From Lachnospiraceae bacterium P6B14 (lineage in GTDB: Bacteria > Bacillota > Clostridia > Lachnospirales > Lachnospiraceae): a DNA stretch of 52,375 nucleotides. The stretch is taken from contig JHWZ01000016.1 in assembly GCA_000687695.1 (NCBI GenBank), forward strand, positions 1-52,375, in the 5' to 3' direction. The notes below the pieces were generated by a model. It had not been told where the DNA came from. It saw nothing but the letters and a program-made list of their open reading frames with translations, and did not search any database. Shown in pieces: positions 17,024-24,013 of this stretch (position 1 is its first letter; the number at the start of each line of letters is the position of its first letter). The position numbers and the translations under genes are program-made.

Positions 17024-18557
17024 CTTGCCCCCCAAAAATATACCTTTCTCTGAGCAGTTTTCTGTCAATTTTGCCATTGTCATTGTACGGAAACATCTTG
17101 ATTTCAAAATAGGCAGTAGGGACCATGTATTTCGGGATGGTTTTGAGTAGGTGGTTCTGCAAATCCTCATCCATCACATCACCACTATAAAACAATACAA
17201 TCTGATTGTTTTTTTTATCATAATCCGCACAACACACTTTGATTGCTTCCAATCCCATCACAGCCGATTCGATTTCCCCTAATTCAATACGATAGCCAAG
17301 ATGTTTGATTTGAAAATCTTTTCGCCCAATAAATTCCAGTTCTCCTCTTTTATTATAGCAAACCAAATCGCCAGTAAGATACATCTTCTCGCCATAATAT
17401 GGATTCAAAGGATTATTTATAAACCTTTCATTTGTCTTCTCTGCATCTCCCCAATATCCTATTGACAGAGAACTACCATAGACACATAATTCCCCTTGTT
17501 TCCCTATCTGTTTTTCTCCAACTACCACCCCCTCATCATCAAGCACTATGAGACCAGTGTTCTCACACGCTTTTCCAAGTGGCAATGTATCTGAATCATC
17601 AAACTCTCGATCCAAAATATAGTAGGTACAGTTAACCGTTGCTTCCGTCGGACCATAGACATTTGCAACCATCCGTAAATTTGGTAGCCACTTTTTCCAA
17701 TAATTCAATTGCTTAACCGGCATAACCTCGCCACCAAACATAATTGTCTCTACATCAGGCAACTCTATCCGACTCAATAAATCATAATTTGCTATACTTA
17801 CAAATGCAGATGGAACCCAGTAAAGAAAATTAACTTGTTTATCATTAATAAACCTAAGTACTTGTACCGGAAAGGCAAAAAGCTTTGGCGGAATAATCGC
17901 CAGTGTCGCTCCTGTCTTTAATGTGGCATAGATATCTTGTGTGGATATATCGAAATAAAACGGTGATTGATTCCCCATAATCGTCTTTTCATTGATTGGA
18001 AATACAGATACGGCCCAGTCAATGTAATCAATCACATTATGGTTATTGATAATTACTCCCTTCGGAACTCCTGTTGATCCAGACGTAAAAAACACATACA
18101 CCGGATCAACATCTAAGATTCTTCGGACCATACGAATTCCGTCTTGATAATTTCCATTCCTTTCGACTTCATCAATATTTATAATTAAATACTCTCTCGC
18201 CCAAATAAACTCCTTAAGGACAGTCTCTGTCTCATTGTTTACCAAAATGGCGGACGGCATCAACACGTCAATTATCCCCTTAATCTTTTCTTCAGGGAAG
18301 CGCACATCCGTCGGTGTATAGAAGTTTCCGCTGTATAAAACCCCCATAAAAGAAACAATTGAAGAAACCGTTTTAGGAAGATAAACTAGAATCGGATTTC
18401 TTCGTCCTTTTAGTCTATTCTCGATGTGACGTGCAAGATCAATTGCTTTCTCACGCAGCTCTCCGAATGAGATTTCATTCTCCCCGTCAAGAAATGCAAC
18501 TTTATGTGGCGTCCTCTCAGCCGTCTCTTCAAGATAGCACAAAACCGAATTTTTCAT
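17013..18557 (-). CDS. Amino acid adenylation enzyme (AMP-binding, DltA/NRPS A-domain type)
   Basis: About 514 residues, a full adenylate-forming enzyme. The P-loop-like FTSGSTGVPKG lies at residues 157-167, the A4 motif FYFDISTQDI near 201, FGGEVMPV near 280, NVYGPTEATVNCT near 305, YLTGDLVCYNKRGELEFIGR near 390, and the C-terminal lysine in NGKIDRKLL. The Asp in A4 is the residue that holds the amino group in amino-acid-specific domains, so an amino acid (for example alanine) is the likely substrate. The stand-alone ACP at 18588 directly upstream is the natural partner. Together they resemble DltA-DltC. Start 18557 follows GGAGGG; 18572 would sit in front of that signal. Confidence 0.88.
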   Translation of the reverse strand: MKNSVLCYLEETAERTPHKVAFLDGENEISFGELREKAIDLARHIENRLKGRRNPILVYLPKTVSSIVSFMGVLYSGNFYTPTDVRFPEEKIKGIIDVLMPSAILVNNETETVLKEFIWAREYLIINIDEVERNGNYQDGIRMVRRILDVDPVYVFFTSGSTGVPKGVIINNHNVIDYIDWAVSVFPINEKTIMGNQSPFYFDISTQDIYATLKTGATLAIIPPKLFAFPVQVLRFINDKQVNFLYWVPSAFVSIANYDLLSRIELPDVETIMFGGEVMPVKQLNYWKKWLPNLRMVANVYGPTEATVNCTYYILDREFDDSDTLPLGKACENTGLIVLDDEGVVVGEKQIGKQGELCVYGSSLSIGYWGDAEKTNERFINNPLNPYYGEKMYLTGDLVCYNKRGELEFIGRKDFQIKHLGYRIELGEIESAVMGLEAIKVCCADYDKKNNQIVLFYSGDVMDEDLQNHLLKTIPKYMVPTAYFEIKMFPYNDNGKIDRKLLRERYIFGGQDVN

Positions 18558-18587
18558 AACGCATCCCTCCATGGATCACGTATAGTT

Positions 18588-18824
18588 TCACTTTGTTTTT
18601 TCTCTACTCTTCTCTATCAACTTAATCATCGCATGAACCGACGAAAAATTCTCCGGAATAACATCTAATCCATCCACAAGAATATGATATTCTTCTTCTA
18701 TTTCCGCCACTATAGACACAACATCAAACGAATCCAAATAACCATCTTCCACAAAATCACTGCTAGATCTAAAATCAAACTCCGGTCGTAACTTCTTAAG
18801 CATTTCGTATAATCTATCTTCCAT
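18588..18824 (-). CDS. Acyl/peptidyl carrier protein 3 (DltC-like)
   Basis: A 78-residue carrier protein. The phosphopantetheine serine lies in GYLDSFDVVSIVAEIEEEY, whose LDSFDVV pattern resembles DltC and other carriers that take aminoacyl groups. It directly precedes the adenylation gene with 30 bases between them, and follows the KAS III gene. The likely role is to accept an aminoacyl group from that adenylation enzyme. It could alternatively serve the KAS III upstream. A ribosome binding site AAAGGAAAG is present before the ATG. Confidence 0.83.
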   Translation of the reverse strand: MEDRLYEMLKKLRPEFDFRSSSDFVEDGYLDSFDVVSIVAEIEEEYHILVDGLDVIPENFSSVHAMIKLIEKSREKTK

Positions 18825-18845
18825 TTTTCTTTCCTTTCTCTAACT

Positions 18846-19904
18846 CTATAAATTGGAATTGATATTCTCGCAAAAAGACAGCGGTAACAATCTCATCAGC
18901 ACCGTTGTCCAGGTCAATCCCGCTCCGAATCCTGCTATACAGCACAAATTATCTCGACTCATCAACTCATCTGCAACGTCTGTTGTCATAACAGCCGGAA
19001 TTGTTCCAGAATCAGAATTACCAAGTGTTTCAGTAATATCATTCGGCATTTTTTCATATGGAACATCTAACTTGTCAGCTAACTTCTGAAGCATAAACTT
19101 ATTGGGCTGATGAAAAAGATAATAATCAACGTCCTCTTTCGTTTTTCCTGCCGCTTTCAGGACTTCAAATACAGCATCCGGAACCTCTCGTTGTGCAAAA
19201 TTGAAAACGTCCGAACCGTCCATTTCCACTCCTGAGCAAGGGCAATTCGATGTCATTTGGTTAATCATCTCTGGTGTCATCGGATTTCTGAACCCACCAT
19301 AACGAATTATTAAACTATCGTAATAAGCTCCATCATTATATACATTGGTATAAATTGGCAAATCTTCTTTTGTGTTCTCAATAACCGATATATTAGCTAT
19401 ATCACCTCCAAAAGAAGGATGATCAAGCTTAGGTTCATCCATATTTGATTTCCTGTTAAATATCTCCCCAGTACATAAAATTACCTTTCGATCAGTCATG
19501 TGTTCCAATAGCATGAATGCGTGTATTAGCCCCATAACATACCCAGAACACGCCTGTGGAATATCCAAACAGTACACATCTTTTGGTAGTTCCATCTCAC
19601 CATGGATAATCGAACTGATCTGTGGTAAAAAATAATCCGGGCAGAGTGTTGATACGATAACAGCTCCAATCTCATCCCGTGATATATAGCCACAATCAAT
19701 CATGTAATGAAGTCCATAAAGAATCAAATCTGACATCGTTGTTTCAGCCTTTACACGGCGTCTCTTACCATATCCGATGATTCTTTTTAAGCGTTTTGCC
19801 TTGACATCATCGGGATTCAGCACCTCATCCTCAAATACGTATTCCTTTTCTGGAAGAATCGACACCACACCGGTAATCTTCTTCCCTTTAAAGTCCAATC
19901 TCAA
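18846..19904 (-). CDS. KAS III-like 3-oxoacyl-ACP synthase (copy A)
   Basis: About 352 residues, a thiolase-fold enzyme. The catalytic triad is intact: Cys119 in PQACSGYV, His265 in FHQPN and Asn296 in LGNSDSGTIP. KAS III joins an acyl-CoA to malonyl-ACP; sugar-acylating relatives usually lose the Asn, so true condensation is still possible here. It has relatively few residues in common with the second KAS III at 20943, so the two probably use different primers or acceptors. An SDR and an ACP lie just upstream. The set would give a short 3-oxoacyl-ACP and then a 3-hydroxyacyl-ACP. No chain-elongating KAS or dehydratase is present, so the chain should stay short. Confidence 0.87.
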   Translation of the reverse strand: MRLDFKGKKITGVVSILPEKEYVFEDEVLNPDDVKAKRLKRIIGYGKRRRVKAETTMSDLILYGLHYMIDCGYISRDEIGAVIVSTLCPDYFLPQISSIIHGEMELPKDVYCLDIPQACSGYVMGLIHAFMLLEHMTDRKVILCTGEIFNRKSNMDEPKLDHPSFGGDIANISVIENTKEDLPIYTNVYNDGAYYDSLIIRYGGFRNPMTPEMINQMTSNCPCSGVEMDGSDVFNFAQREVPDAVFEVLKAAGKTKEDVDYYLFHQPNKFMLQKLADKLDVPYEKMPNDITETLGNSDSGTIPAVMTTDVADELMSRDNLCCIAGFGAGLTWTTVLMRLLPLSFCENINSNL

Positions 19905-19936
19905 TCTTTTTTCCTTCTTTTGTATAGATTTCTTAG

Positions 19937-20698
19937 TTACCTTGACTTGCGGCCACCGCTTACAGAAATCAATCCACCGGTAATATAAGCCGCCCTCTCC
20001 GATAACAAAAATGCTATCTGCTCAGCTATTATTTTAGGCGGGATTATTCCAAATGGTTGTTTATCCTTCTCGATTTTAGAATCTATGGCTCCATTTTCGC
20101 AGGCGCCATAAACACCGGCCATGATTTGCCCCTTTTCACGTGCCATCTCCGTATCAACGCCTCCGGGAAGAATAGCATTTACCCGGATAAACCGGCTGGC
20201 AAACTCCACTGCCATCGTCTGAACCACCGAGTTAAGGGAAGCTTTTGATGCTGTATATGACATCAATCCCTTCTCATGGGACAAACTCGCTATTGACGAT
20301 ATGGCGACGATAGATGAACCGTCCATCGAGTACTTTTTTTTATAAAAATGCTTTGCCGCCTCAACAAATGCAAAACAGTTTACATCCATCATCTCGCGCA
20401 TTCGATCAATCCGGTTTGTTTTAACCGGCCACACTCCATCGATTCCGGCACTGTAAACCATGCCATCCAACTTGAATTCACCCTCTTCACATGGTCTGAA
20501 AACGGATTGAATTCCTTCTAAATCATGCAGATCATATGTCACGGGTATAACACTCCCCGGAAGATTTGACGCCAAACTCTCAAGTCTCTCCGTTCGCCTC
20601 GCTACGAGAATCAGTCGAACATCCTTACCTGCAAGCTGTCTCGCACAGGCCGCACCTATACCGGAAGATGCTCCAAAAATGATATAACTCTTAGGCAT
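19937..20698 (-). CDS. SDR-family oxidoreductase, ACP-linked (copy A)
   Basis: About 253 residues. The cofactor site GASSGIG is near residue 9, the VYSAG motif near 86, serine in AISSIAS near 135, and YTASK near 150. The C-terminus reads AAYITGGLISVSGG. It shares several patches with the SDR at 22204 (KLDGMVY, KxKQxFGxIP, AxYITG), so the two form a duplicated pair. Its start overlaps the end of the ACP gene by 8 bases, which strongly suggests joint use of that carrier. The likely reaction is reduction of a 3-oxoacyl-ACP made by a neighbouring KAS III. It may alternatively act on a keto sugar. Confidence 0.85.
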   Translation of the reverse strand: MPKSYIIFGASSGIGAACARQLAGKDVRLILVARRTERLESLASNLPGSVIPVTYDLHDLEGIQSVFRPCEEGEFKLDGMVYSAGIDGVWPVKTNRIDRMREMMDVNCFAFVEAAKHFYKKKYSMDGSSIVAISSIASLSHEKGLMSYTASKASLNSVVQTMAVEFASRFIRVNAILPGGVDTEMAREKGQIMAGVYGACENGAIDSKIEKDKQPFGIIPPKIIAEQIAFLLSERAAYITGGLISVSGGRKSR

Positions 20699-20927
20699 CC
20701 GAACGTTCCTCCGTTATCTCTCTGATAAGATCTCCAATAGTCTCCAGAGCAACGATTTCATCTGCATGCGGATAGCGTCCGGTTGCATCGCTGATCATCG
20801 AGATTGCGCCAAGCACGGCTACCGAATCCCACGTTTCGAACGAATCAAGTCGTGCCTTCTCATCAACTTCTGACTCCTCGATCTCAAGAAGTTCCGCTAT
20901 CTGTTCAATAATCTCATTTCTATCCAT
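20691..20927 (-). CDS. Acyl carrier protein 4
   Basis: About 78 residues with the attachment serine in TWDSVAVLGAISMI and an acidic helical N-terminus (EIIEQIAELLEIEESEVDE). The ATG at 20927 has a GGTGAT signal 5 bases upstream and is preferred over 20939. It sits between the KAS III copy B (16 bases upstream) and SDR copy A (8-base overlap), so it probably carries the intermediate between them. It is a normal-length carrier with no visible oddity. Confidence 0.85.
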   Translation of the reverse strand: MDRNEIIEQIAELLEIEESEVDEKARLDSFETWDSVAVLGAISMISDATGRYPHADEIVALETIGDLIREITEERSDA

Positions 20928-20942
20928 AAATATCACCACTAT

Positions 20943-21950
20943 CTATATCTTAAACTCATCTCTGTCGTCATAAATATAATCAGACAACGTAACATCTCCG
21001 ATTGCATCCGAACGTATTTCTGTCTGAACACACCCCCAACTAAGACCAATACCAAAACCACACATGAATACTTTCAATCTCTCTTTTCCTTGTAACTTCT
21101 CCTGATGTACACAAAGAGTTAGTGGAATCGATGCTGATGAAGTATTTCCATACTCCTCACATGATTGGATCACCCGGTCACGCGGGATACCGGCTTCCTG
21201 TACCACACCTTCGACAATCATTTTTTGGGCTTGATGTAACACAAAACAATCTATCTCGTTCTCGTCCTCTTCTGTCAGAAACTCATGGATCATGGCAGCC
21301 ACATCACTTAGCCCGAAAAGAAGCACTGCATTTCCATCCATACGCCCACGTCCATCGTGTCGACAAAACAGCAATTTGGCACGTTCACCATCTCCGTCAT
21401 GACGAAACCGAAGCTCAACTTCACTCCCGGTATATTCAAGAGCCGTCGCTGCCGCAGCATCACCATCCAGCATCGCATTGTGGTTGTCAGTATTATCTTC
21501 AATCGCGTTGCTCTCACCAACAAACAGAAGTCCTTTCCCTCCATTTTGCGAAAGCAGGCTCCCTATAACGCTAAGACCTATCACATAGCCGGCACATCCT
21601 TGGTTAATATCAAATATCAAACACTGTTTTCCAATGCCCAGTCTCTTTTGGATCAAAAAAGCACTTCCCGGCCGATTCAGATCACCTGACTGTGTCACAT
21701 AGATTAACACGCGAATCTCATCTCGGTTCCACTCAAGCTTAGAAAGAAGCCTCTCTCCGGCAACTGTTGCCAAATCTGTTGCAGTTTGACCTCCGGTCGT
21801 TACATGTCTGTGTCGAATCCCGGTAAGACGCACCTGCTTAGTTGCTCTTTTATCGCCGAGGTTTTTTGCCAGTTCTTCATTGTCAACGGTATTTGCAGGA
21901 ACCGCTGATTCTATTCCTCGTATTTCTACTCCACTTATGCTTCCTTGCAT
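20943..21950 (-). CDS. KAS III-like 3-oxoacyl-ACP synthase (copy B)
   Basis: About 335 residues. The Cys-His-Asn triad is complete: Cys in NQGCAGYV (about 119), His in VLHQAQ (about 239) and Asn in YGNTSSASIP (about 269). The AlaGly-rich nucleophile loop and FGIGLSWG end are classical for FabH. The ATG at 21950 follows GAGGGTAAGG; the GTG at 21962 directly after the ACP stop is the less likely start. It lies between two ACP genes. It is expected to start a short acyl chain, for example acetoacetyl-ACP from acetyl-CoA and malonyl-ACP. It may serve flagellin sugar decoration rather than membrane lipid because it is embedded in this locus. Confidence 0.87.
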   Translation of the reverse strand: MQGSISGVEIRGIESAVPANTVDNEELAKNLGDKRATKQVRLTGIRHRHVTTGGQTATDLATVAGERLLSKLEWNRDEIRVLIYVTQSGDLNRPGSAFLIQKRLGIGKQCLIFDINQGCAGYVIGLSVIGSLLSQNGGKGLLFVGESNAIEDNTDNHNAMLDGDAAAATALEYTGSEVELRFRHDGDGERAKLLFCRHDGRGRMDGNAVLLFGLSDVAAMIHEFLTEEDENEIDCFVLHQAQKMIVEGVVQEAGIPRDRVIQSCEEYGNTSSASIPLTLCVHQEKLQGKERLKVFMCGFGIGLSWGCVQTEIRSDAIGDVTLSDYIYDDRDEFKI

Positions 21951-21962
21951 CCTTACCCTCAC

Positions 21963-22187
21963 TTATGCGTTCGGTATGTAATCACATATATCTCCTACAG
22001 TTTTAAAACCTGTCAATCTCTCCGTCGTCAAATCCATCCCATATCGATGCTTCATCTCAACCACAAGTGACAAAGCGCTGAGCGACTCCCATTCTTCGAT
22101 CTCACTGAGGCGACATTCACGTGTCAGTGGTTCCCCCTCATAGTCCATGATTTCCATCAGGAACTCTATTTTTTCACTTTCTGTCAT
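21963..22187 (-). CDS. Acyl carrier protein 5 (ESL motif)
   Basis: A 74-residue carrier-like protein. The serine expected to hold phosphopantetheine lies in EWESLSALSLVVEMKHRYG. The residue before it is Glu instead of the Asp of the usual DSL/DSV motif, a mild but notable change that still leaves the serine. The C-terminal FKTVGDICDYI helix is typical. It is located between SDR copy B (16 bases upstream) and KAS III copy B. It probably serves as the second carrier of that pair. Modification by a phosphopantetheinyl transferase is presumed. Confidence 0.8.
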   Translation of the reverse strand: MTESEKIEFLMEIMDYEGEPLTRECRLSEIEEWESLSALSLVVEMKHRYGMDLTTERLTGFKTVGDICDYIPNA

Positions 22188-22203
22188 ACCTCTTTACTCC
22201 TTA

Positions 22204-22935
22204 TCATCCTCTGTGGTATCCGGCACTTATTACCATCAACTCACCTGTAATATACATAGCATCATCTGATAACAAGTATTGAATTGCTTCCACAACCTGT
22301 TCCACGGGAATCACCCCGAATGCCTGTTTATTCTTAACGAAATCGATGTCTTCATCACTCCATTTGTTAGCTCCATCTCCCATTTTCGACTGAACAATCG
22401 CCGGCAATACAGCATTCACACGTATCCGTCTCTTTGCAAACTCCTGCGACATAGCACGTACCGCTGCGTTCATTGCTGCCTTTGACATCGCATATGCTGA
22501 CATTCCTTTCTCACATAGCAACGCCTCATAAGATGACAGACCCACAATAGATGCTCCGGCATTTGATGCTCGCTTGCTCTGAAACTGCCTACTCATCTCA
22601 TAAAACCCATAAGTGTTAATTCGAAACATCTCATCAAGTGTATCCACGTCTGTTTCCTTAACCGGTTTCGTAAAGCACATACCTGCAGCATAGACCATAC
22701 CATCAAGCTTGATCTGGCGATTTTCTATCTCATCAAACAAACTACGGATACTATCCTTATCTCTCACATCGCAGGATATAGCATCCGCATTGTTTAATCC
22801 CCTTAACAGTAAAGACAGTCTGTCCATTCTTCTGGCTGTTAGGATCAAACGGACTCCCATTTTATCTAATTGATACGCCAGCTTTGTCCCAATTCCACCG
22901 GTCGCACCTACTATCAGTATTGTTTTTCCTTTCAT
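22204..22935 (-). CDS. SDR-family oxidoreductase, ACP-linked (copy B)
   Basis: About 243 residues. The cofactor motif GATGGIG is near residue 9, VYAAG near 84, serine in GLSSYEA near 133 and YAMSK near 147. It resembles the SDR at 19937, including the KNKQAFGVIPVEQ and AMYITGELMVIS patches. The ATG at 22935 follows GGGGTGAGT; a GTG one step earlier also is possible. It overlaps the GNAT gene end by a few bases. As a partner of KAS III copy B and ACP 5 it probably reduces a 3-oxoacyl group to a 3-hydroxyacyl group; 3-hydroxybutyryl groups are known substituents of pseudaminic and legionaminic acids. Confidence 0.85.
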   Translation of the reverse strand: MKGKTILIVGATGGIGTKLAYQLDKMGVRLILTARRMDRLSLLLRGLNNADAISCDVRDKDSIRSLFDEIENRQIKLDGMVYAAGMCFTKPVKETDVDTLDEMFRINTYGFYEMSRQFQSKRASNAGASIVGLSSYEALLCEKGMSAYAMSKAAMNAAVRAMSQEFAKRRIRVNAVLPAIVQSKMGDGANKWSDEDIDFVKNKQAFGVIPVEQVVEAIQYLLSDDAMYITGELMVISAGYHRG

Positions 22936-22937
22936 AC

Positions 22938-23930
22938 TCACCCCGGTCTGTCCTGATCACCGTCTCCACGAAACATACGTAAACCATCAATACTGGGTTC
23001 TATCATGTTCAGTGTGACGTTTTTCTGTTCAAATGGATAAAAATGATTGGGTATGATGTTTTCACTTTCCTCATCACACCTAACAAATCCGGCTTTTTCA
23101 TAAATCACGGGAGATACACCGTATGAATAAACATCGATAAACTCATACCCTCGTTCCTGCATCAGTTGATCCAGTGCATCGGTAATCCTGGTGAATCTCT
23201 CAATATCTCCGTAATAGTCAATGATCTTCACTATCTTTGAGCCTTGGGACTCAACTTCTCGCGTGATCATTACCGCATCAGATTTTTTATTATCATACTC
23301 AATCTTCCATATCTCATAGTGAAAAACCGGATGCTCAAAATATCTGCGTTCTATATATCGGTAATCTTTACTCATAACATGAGTCCTTAGCGATTCATCC
23401 GATATCACGGCTCGCATCTCTTCTATGCTTGTTATCGGTATCAGTCGATAATCCGATTTGTCTTCAACGTTAGGAACTATTGGATCCACAACACATGCAA
23501 TCTTATAATCCATTTTGGGGTTCAGCCGATAATAATGATCCATTGAAGTGGGCTTTCCACCCTTCAACTCATATATTCTTTGGGATTTTTTTGTCAGATG
23601 CGAAGCCACTGAGTACCTCACATTGATCTCTTTCAATGCATATTCAGTGATTTCCATTCCTAAAAGGGGATTCTCACACTTAATCGCCCGCCATACACAG
23701 CCCGAAATATCAGGATGTTCACTGTGGTTATACGGTACATACCCCATTGTCCCATAGATAGTCCCATCGTCTCCAATCCCGATAAACATATTGATCGTTT
23801 CATCTTCAACAAATTGCCACTCAAAAAACTCACGATTTGTCGCTATTATGTTTCCCGGTTTCCAATGCTCATCCAGAAAACGCATTATATTGGGAATATC
23901 TACTATTTCAGCTCTTCGAATCGAAATCAA
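22938..23930 (-). CDS. GNAT-fold acyltransferase, two-domain
   Basis: About 330 residues. The first half begins ISIRRAEIVDIPNIMRFLDEHW and contains FIGIGDDGTIYGTMGYVPY, a classical GNAT pattern. The second half (YRYIERRYFEHPVFHYEIW, QLMQERGYEFIDVYSYG, YEKAGFVRC) is a second degenerate GNAT-like lobe. Proteins of this kind occur in sugar-modification loci and may use acyl-ACP rather than acetyl-CoA. It is the first gene behind the sigma-A promoter at about 24.0 kb and stands ahead of the SDR/ACP/KAS III set. That makes it a good candidate for transfer of the short acyl group made by that set to an amino sugar, which is inference. Confidence 0.72.
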   Translation of the reverse strand: MISIRRAEIVDIPNIMRFLDEHWKPGNIIATNREFFEWQFVEDETINMFIGIGDDGTIYGTMGYVPYNHSEHPDISGCVWRAIKCENPLLGMEITEYALKEINVRYSVASHLTKKSQRIYELKGGKPTSMDHYYRLNPKMDYKIACVVDPIVPNVEDKSDYRLIPITSIEEMRAVISDESLRTHVMSKDYRYIERRYFEHPVFHYEIWKIEYDNKKSDAVMITREVESQGSKIVKIIDYYGDIERFTRITDALDQLMQERGYEFIDVYSYGVSPVIYEKAGFVRCDEESENIIPNHFYPFEQKNVTLNMIEPSIDGLRMFRGDGDQDRPG

Positions 23931-23976
23931 TTCAGTGATCCTCTTTTAATTACACAACTATGACTCAACAAGCTCA

Positions 23977-24005
23977 ATTTTACCATATTTTCACCGATTA
24001 TGCAA
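23977..24005 (-). promoter_or_regulatory. Sigma-A promoter for the acyl-modification operon
   Basis: On the minus strand TTGCAT (24000-24005) and TAAAAT (23977-23982) are separated by exactly 17 bases. The start of transcription would be near 23970, leaving a leader of about 40 bases before the GNAT ATG at 23930. It lies directly after the stop of the large LicD gene. No terminator was seen in front of it, so read-through is also possible. Confidence 0.7.
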
Positions 24006-24013
24006 GGTTTTGT

